A stretch of 64,000 nucleotides of DNA from CAYNHQ01 sp964397255 (lineage in GTDB: Bacteria > Bdellovibrionota_G > JALEGL01 > DATDPG01), in the NCBI GenBank assembly GCA_964397255.1, contig CAYNHQ010000004.1, positions 124,001-188,000 on the forward strand. Direction: 5' to 3'. A program made the translations under genes and the position numbers. Positions 59,440 to 64,000 of the stretch are shown here, piece after piece (the stretch's first letter is position 1; every line of letters begins with the position of its first letter). The notes under the pieces are model-generated. The model was not told the DNA's origin, searched no databases, and worked only from the letters and a program-made list of their open reading frames with translations.

Positions 59440-60555
59440 ATGAAATCGAGATTTCTCATACTCCTGGTTTTGTGTGCACTCACGAGTTGTGCGCGGGGGC
59501 CGTTACGTCTGGTCGAAGAGCGTCGTTTTTTCCCGAATTGGGACAGCGGCTTCTCCGATCGCGTGGTCACTGAATCCAATCTCCTCTCGGATAATTCGTC
59601 ACTCTATTTCGGCACGCGTACAGGGACGGTCTATGCGCTCGAAGCGAATAGCGGAAAGAAGAAATGGAAGGTAGCGATCGATGGAGGCGTAGATTCTCAA
59701 TTGGCCCTAGACCAAGAGCGCCTCTATGTCGGAACATCGTCGGGACATTTTTATTCCCTTTCTACGAAAGATGGGCGAACCCTTTGGCAGCAAAAAGTAA
59801 CGGGAGAAATCGTGGGCCAGCCGGGGCTCATTCCCAACGATTCGGTTTTCTTTGCCGCAAACGATGGAATTCTTTATGCCGCGGATGCAAAGACGGGTGA
59901 AATTCGTTGGCGTTATCGAAGCGACATACCCGATCGAATCGGGATCCATGGGTTTGCCAGGCCTCTCGTTGTAAATCAAAAGGTGTATGCGGCGCTGGGA
60001 GACGGTACAGTCGCCCAAATCCGCGCGAATGATGGAATGGAGGTCAGCCGACAACGGCTCGAGGGCCGAGTTCGTTTTCCGGAAGTGATTGCGCCACTTC
60101 TTGCGACGAACGGCAAAATTCTCGCCGCACAATTTTTTGGAACTCTTCATGCCTTGGGCCTGGATGGTACCTCGCGATGGTCAGTGCCCAGCGGAGGAAC
60201 GGGCGCGGCGCCTGTTGTTTCCGAAAAGGTGGTGTATGCCGGGGGAGCGGACAATCAACTGATGGCCCTCGACTCCGAGAGCGGAGAACGAAAATGGGCT
60301 AAAAGTTTCAGCCCTACTTCAAATTGGAGCGGTATCATTCTACATCGAGGTCTTTTGGTGGCTTCGACTCATGAGGGAAGAATTTTCGTCGTGAAACCCG
60401 AAGATGGATCGGTTTTGTGGACGTATGACGTTACCGGCGATATTCCCGCAGCTCCGGTTGTGGTCGGAGAGCGAGTTTGGGTTCTGACGAATCGGGCGCA
60501 ACTTCTTGGTCTGGAGCTTCGTGCCACCAGGGGTGCTCGTTCGACGGATCACTAA
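59440..60555 (+). CDS. bamB: BamB-like PQQ-propeller lipoprotein
   Basis: The signal peptide ends in lipobox LTSC. The mature protein has PQQ-type propeller repeats with the A-x-D-x-x-T/S-G-x-x-x-W pattern (YALEANSGKKKWKV, YSLSTKDGRTLWQQ, YAADAKTGEIRWRY, MALDSESGERKWAK, FVVKPEDGSVLWTY). It would act in the outer-membrane protein assembly machine. Order yfgM-barrel-bamB and 2-bp spacing show an operon. Its 3' end overlaps the convergent gene by 125 bp. Confidence 0.87.
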   Translation: MKSRFLILLVLCALTSCARGPLRLVEERRFFPNWDSGFSDRVVTESNLLSDNSSLYFGTRTGTVYALEANSGKKKWKVAIDGGVDSQLALDQERLYVGTSSGHFYSLSTKDGRTLWQQKVTGEIVGQPGLIPNDSVFFAANDGILYAADAKTGEIRWRYRSDIPDRIGIHGFARPLVVNQKVYAALGDGTVAQIRANDGMEVSRQRLEGRVRFPEVIAPLLATNGKILAAQFFGTLHALGLDGTSRWSVPSGGTGAAPVVSEKVVYAGGADNQLMALDSESGERKWAKSFSPTSNWSGIILHRGLLVASTHEGRIFVVKPEDGSVLWTYDVTGDIPAAPVVVGERVWVLTNRAQLLGLELRATRGARSTDH

Positions 60556-62749
60556 ATTCAAAAAGGCTCTTGGTTCCGTAGCTGTAAAGAAGATTCCCAA
60601 TGCCATTGTTTCCTAGGAAAAAGGCCCCATAGGTTCCGTGATTCCATAACGGCCAGCCCGGTCGGAGGGCCGCCACCTTACCCGCCAGTTGGTCCGCAAA
60701 CACAATTTTCCAAGGTGAAAGGCTGATGCAATAAGCGGTTTCTCCTGCTGCGCGCAGGCCGAGTGAGGCTGGATCGCGAATGCCTGTAAGGAGCTGGCCC
60801 ACAATCGACATGGAAAATACCGTTCCGCCGATAGCCACCATTTTTTCAAGTGTAGTGAAGCTTCCCAATCCATAAAAACCGGTCGCACCATCGATGAGAA
60901 GTGTGATGAGGACATTCCGGTACGTGCCGACCTCTTGATAAAAGAGGGGGCCCCGTGAAATTCGCTCGGTTCCGATCATGATGAGACTCGATGCACCTGC
61001 ATTGAGGATCGCTTTAGAGACGGTAGTGGTGGGCAGAAATGCCGCGGCTGCACGCAATTCTCCCCTTCCCATGAGGAGCGCCAGACGGCCCATTTCTTTC
61101 CATGCCTGCCAAGTGTTTTCTGAAATTTTTCGAACCATGGCTCCCCCACGAGACAGTGAGCGAACCAGAAGTCGGAGAGGATTGCTTTGGCCGATGGCAA
61201 TTTCAACGACCTCTTCTTTCGCCAGTGGATTGGTAGCGAATCGAGTAAGCGACTGAGAGATGCGTCCTAACGCCGGCCGAACGGAACTTCCGATTCGAAG
61301 AGGCAGAAAAACATCCAAGTAGGCGAAAAGAACCGCCATGCGGTACTGGCTCTCGGCGAGGGCCGCCCATTCGTAAGTTCCAGTCCCAGTAAGCGCCCGA
61401 AGATTGGCCATGTTGACGTTGCGTTTTGCATTTCGAAGCATGTTGTATGCATGCGTTCCCGCGGCGGCGATACGTGTCCAAACCAGAGGGCTTTCGAACA
61501 TCGCCAGCCCCGCCGCCGGCGGAAAGAAGTAAAGAGAGGCTCCCATTGCGACGACAAAGGCGACATCTCCAATGTTTCGTAAGAAGCGGGAGTGCTGATA
61601 TTCCTCAAGAAGACTTTGATCCAACGCCGCACCAAGAGTTCCCCAAGAAGGTGAAAGAGAAAGGATGACCGCCTGACGGAGATCGGGTAGGGGAACGAAA
61701 TCGGCAAAGGTGCGGGAAGGAATGTGAAGTAACTCTTTTTTCAACGTTGCAATGGTTTCTTCAAGGGCGGGCTCCATCAATCGTACGGCAATGCGGTCAC
61801 GGATTCGATGAAGTAGGCGTTCGTTGTCCGATTCAGATCGGATTTCATCGAGAAGAGAAAGATATCTCTCGCAACCCCCCGGGAATGTCGAAAGAACGTC
61901 TTCCACGACCTCAAGGGGAACAAAGGGCTGTCCCTTATAAATCTGCCGATTCTTGGGAGCGAAGAGTTCGGCGAGGGCTTGCTCTCCAAAGTGAAGAACA
62001 GAAATTTGTTCTTCTTTGAGATCTTGGCGGAGTTCATCGAGACCTTTTTCATTTAAGTGAAGAACGGAATAGAGAAGGCATTCCTTTTGGGGTTTCAAAC
62101 AAGTCAGTGAGTTTTCGGGAACCCGATGATAAAGGTCGTCGATGACGGAGTAGGATGGGCGTCGATCCTTGGGATCGAAGGGCATCTCGATTTTAACCGC
62201 CAAGAGAGGTTCGTCCTGAAGTAACCGACTTCGTTCTTCCTTAAGTTCGTGCTTTCGATCTTGCGCCTTTTCGGCTTGGATTTTTTGATCTAGGACACGA
62301 AGAGCGGCTGCATAGTTCGCCATTCGTGTGACCCAAAGACTTCGTTTCCAGTCAAAAAATTCACGTACGCTGCCGCTATCGGCGTCAGATTCAAGGTTTT
62401 TTCGTTTTTCAACCAGTCCGTAACTGAGGCGGGTATAGTCAAGAAGAGGCACGAGAACTTTTCGACCCTCGTTTTTTCGCTGAAACGTTTTTTCACTATA
62501 GCGGGCATACCGATAAATGGCGGAGAGCGTGGCATTAGTTTCGGCAATTCGAAGGGCTTGCACATACCCTTCTTCAGAGGGGGAAAGATTGTTGTAATCA
62601 ATCTGGCGATACGAGGCTTCGCGTTGGAGGGTGAACTTCACTTGCTCCAAAAGAGGATCGAGTGTGGTTTCGGCGTAGACGGTGGGGTACGAAGCCTCGA
62701 CAAAAAGGCCCAGCGATAGCATCGACATAACGACGACGCGCCGACGCAC
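60431..62749 (-). CDS. large secreted or membrane protein of unknown function, 772 aa
   Basis: The N-terminus MRRRVVVMSMLSLGLFVEA is a signal peptide. Residues about 30-400 are helical and charged; residues about 400-700 have several hydrophobic stretches (NIGDVAFVVAMGASLYFFPPAAGLAMF, LLIDGATGFYGLGSF, VAIGGTVFSMSIVGQLL), so it is probably membrane-embedded in part. No family is recognised. Its last 42 codons lie over the end of bamB on the other strand. Confidence 0.7.
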   Translation of the reverse strand: MRRRVVVMSMLSLGLFVEASYPTVYAETTLDPLLEQVKFTLQREASYRQIDYNNLSPSEEGYVQALRIAETNATLSAIYRYARYSEKTFQRKNEGRKVLVPLLDYTRLSYGLVEKRKNLESDADSGSVREFFDWKRSLWVTRMANYAAALRVLDQKIQAEKAQDRKHELKEERSRLLQDEPLLAVKIEMPFDPKDRRPSYSVIDDLYHRVPENSLTCLKPQKECLLYSVLHLNEKGLDELRQDLKEEQISVLHFGEQALAELFAPKNRQIYKGQPFVPLEVVEDVLSTFPGGCERYLSLLDEIRSESDNERLLHRIRDRIAVRLMEPALEETIATLKKELLHIPSRTFADFVPLPDLRQAVILSLSPSWGTLGAALDQSLLEEYQHSRFLRNIGDVAFVVAMGASLYFFPPAAGLAMFESPLVWTRIAAAGTHAYNMLRNAKRNVNMANLRALTGTGTYEWAALAESQYRMAVLFAYLDVFLPLRIGSSVRPALGRISQSLTRFATNPLAKEEVVEIAIGQSNPLRLLVRSLSRGGAMVRKISENTWQAWKEMGRLALLMGRGELRAAAAFLPTTTVSKAILNAGASSLIMIGTERISRGPLFYQEVGTYRNVLITLLIDGATGFYGLGSFTTLEKMVAIGGTVFSMSIVGQLLTGIRDPASLGLRAAGETAYCISLSPWKIVFADQLAGKVAALRPGWPLWNHGTYGAFFLGNNGIGNLLYSYGTKSLFEFSDPSNEHPWWHEAPDQEVAPDSSEPKLALRPQPELREYRR

Positions 62750-62869
62750 GTTTCCCCCCCTTCAAAAGAAACGAACGAGTTGTAGTTGAACTCCCCCCCT
62801 GAGGACGGTTTTAGGCGAAGTTTCGTAGGAATGTCAACACAAGTATGATATTTCACGCCGTTTTCTTGG

Positions 62870-62946
62870 GGCGGTGTAGCTCAGTTGGTTAGAGCGAGGG
62901 TCTCATAAGCCCTAGGTCCGGGGTTCGATCCCCTGCGCCGCCACCA
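62870..62946 (+). tRNA. tRNA-Met (CAT), island target
   Basis: GGCGGTG pairs with CGCCGCC, the anticodon stem AGGGT/GCCCT encloses CTCATAA with anticodon CAT, and CCA is encoded at 62944-62946. The overall sequence matches elongator tRNA-Met better than tRNA-Ile2. A tyrosine integrase lies next to its 3' end. Confidence 0.92.
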
Positions 62947-63000
62947 AATGCGTTCTAACTTCTCGTCATCAAAAAACTTTTTCTTCAACGTAGGGTCAGT

Positions 63001-63018
63001 TGGGTAACTTTGGGTAAC
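63001..63018. repeat. tandem 7-mer, probable arm-type site of the tRNA-Met integrase
   Basis: TGGGTAACTTTGGGTAAC holds two copies of GGGTAAC three bases apart, between the tRNA and the integrase gene. Its layout equals that of the GGTATCA pairs in the tRNA-Pro island, with a different sequence. Confidence 0.55.
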
Positions 63019-63044
63019 AGCTCGGGTTACTTTTACTTCGCTGC

Positions 63045-64000
63045 TTACGAATGTCGAACCAAAGAGATGACTTTGGCTCCTTCCGGACTCGGAGGGTTCT
63101 CGGTCGGTTTATCTTTCCCCAACGCGAATTTTTCAATCGCGTTCCTTTGCGTTCTCTCTGCCACCTTCGCGTAATGCTGCGTGACGGCGAGATCTCGGTG
63201 ACCCATCGCTGCTTGCGCAGCCCGAATATCATTCGTCTGATCCGCATAAATTGAGGCGAATGTGTGACGCATGACATGCGTTGACCTCACTGGAAGGCCC
63301 AGGGCCCGATACGCTTTCTTGTAGGCATTCTGGAGCGCCGGGTACTTGAGCATCTCCCCTTCTTTGTGAAAGACAAAGGGGCCGTTCGTCCCTTTCAGTT
63401 TCCATTCGCTCAAGAGACGAACCAGACGTGACGGCATGACCACCTTTCGGAGGTCTCCCGTCTTGGTCCCCTCACGTAGGAACGGTTCCTTCGTTCGATA
63501 CTGCCAGTAACAGACTCGCTTGATCTCCACGGCTGAATTCTGAAGATCGACGCAGTCCCACTGAAGACCGCACGATTCACCGATCCGCGCGCCACAGAGC
63601 GCTTGGAACGACGCCAGGTAATAATAAACCGGCCGATGATGCGTGCGAAGACGTTCGAGAAATCTCTCTAAGTCCACCTCAGAAAGCGAAATGTCCGGCT
63701 TTCCCGGCTTCGCTTTAAAGAAAGCATCCCGTCGGTGTCGCTTGAGTATCGGAGGTTGAAACCTCGGATTCTTATACTCGCGATACCAGTTCAGTATCGT
63801 CATGAGCGTTTTTACCTCACGCAAGAACGACACGCGCGTTGCCTTCTTCGGGTAGGAAGGATCGATCATGTATTTCAACCACCGATCGATATCTTCCGCC
63901 GAGAGATCCTCCACAGGAATTTCGAAGAGAGCTCCAAAATGAAAGATCTCCTTCGTTAAAGAATCCCACGTGCCTGGCGCGAATCTCGGCGGCTTTGACC
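63045..64000 (-). CDS. tyrosine recombinase (integrase) next to tRNA-Met, N-terminus beyond the window
   Basis: The frame is open through the right edge; the ATG-like start at 63914 is not needed, since TSKPPRFAPGTWDSLTKEIFHFG-like sequence (seen here in short pieces such as RFAPGTWDSL) continues upstream. The core-binding domain is followed by the catalytic box ALCGARIGESCGLQW (Arg I), HVMRHTFASIYAD (HxxR), MGHRDLAVTQHYAKV (H and the Tyr). All catalytic residues are present, so it looks active. It is expected to insert its island into tRNA-Met. Confidence 0.9.
   Translation of the reverse strand, partial: SKPPRFAPGTWDSLTKEIFHFGALFEIPVEDLSAEDIDRWLKYMIDPSYPKKATRVSFLREVKTLMTILNWYREYKNPRFQPPILKRHRRDAFFKAKPGKPDISLSEVDLERFLERLRTHHRPVYYYLASFQALCGARIGESCGLQWDCVDLQNSAVEIKRVCYWQYRTKEPFLREGTKTGDLRKVVMPSRLVRLLSEWKLKGTNGPFVFHKEGEMLKYPALQNAYKKAYRALGLPVRSTHVMRHTFASIYADQTNDIRAAQAAMGHRDLAVTQHYAKVAERTQRNAIEKFALGKDKPTENPPSPEGAKVISLVRHS

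Noticed and set aside
1..64000. CRISPR arrays or known multi-gene defence systems
   Set aside because: No regularly spaced repeats and no cas, restriction-modification, CBASS or similar genes were seen; only toxin-antitoxin pairs and the island protease are candidates.

Overview
The window reads as a chromosomal segment of a Gram-negative bacterium with roughly balanced base composition. It carries outer-membrane lipoproteins, a BamB-like protein, an outer-membrane barrel, prepilin-like proteins and a large Ser/Thr-kinase/sigma-54-activator fusion. The order thrS-infC-rpmI-rplT-pheS-pheT followed by a MerR-like gene is typical of deltaproteobacteria-like phyla (Myxococcota, Bdellovibrionota and relatives). 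I cannot name the genus. Many genes encode secreted proteins of no recognised family.

Layout. 1-4.4 kb: a tRNA-Val and secreted proteins, including a damaged endonuclease/OB-fold gene and a degenerate thermonuclease-like lipoprotein. 4.5-12.6 kb: an accessory zone built on repeated, diverged copies of the 5' end of thrS, with small cargo genes between them (VapBC, BrnTA, HicAB, DUF4242, kelch lipoprotein, hypothetical proteins) and a relic of tRNA-Met. 12.6-19 kb: the intact thrS-infC-rpmI-rplT-pheST operon. 19-26.4 kb: an EamA permease, a merR-iscS-Rieske-thioredoxin cluster, a YiiX-like amidase, a glycosyltransferase and an FAD enzyme. 26.36-32.2 kb: a genomic island integrated in tRNA-Pro(GGG), flanked by a 46-bp direct repeat. 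It carries an integrase, a frameshifted resolvase, an XRE regulator, secreted proteins and a ClpP/SppA-like serine protease.

32.3-42.9 kb: a large secreted protein; a two-gene surface-protein operon behind a cobalamin riboswitch; an M23 peptidase with a bactofilin-like protein; HU; a soluble lytic transglycosylase; and a divergent AMIN-domain protein. A perfect 182-bp duplication of the AMIN gene's 3' end (42752-42933 and 44377-44558) brackets a BrnTA pair and a secreted protein. 44.8-56.0 kb: the kinase/AAA/TPR/GAF/sigma-54 regulator, a propeller lipoprotein with a candidate sigma-54 promoter, and a convergent operon of PilX-like and PilW-like proteins that also has a near-consensus sigma-54 site. 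56.3-62.7 kb: tRNA-Leu, a lipoprotein, a pseudo-cyclase/PEGA protein, a YfgM-like/barrel/BamB-like operon and a large secreted protein. 62.9-64 kb: tRNA-Met next to a tyrosine integrase that runs off the window, the start of another island.

The most unusual structure is the thrS zone. At least five displaced thrS 5' ends lie upstream of the working gene, and several cargo genes end within a few bases of such a copy. The AMIN locus shows a fresh version of the same pattern (gene-end duplication, BrnTA cargo, cargo stop codon 5 bp from the duplicate). Together they suggest a recurrent way of adding cargo at the ends of housekeeping genes.
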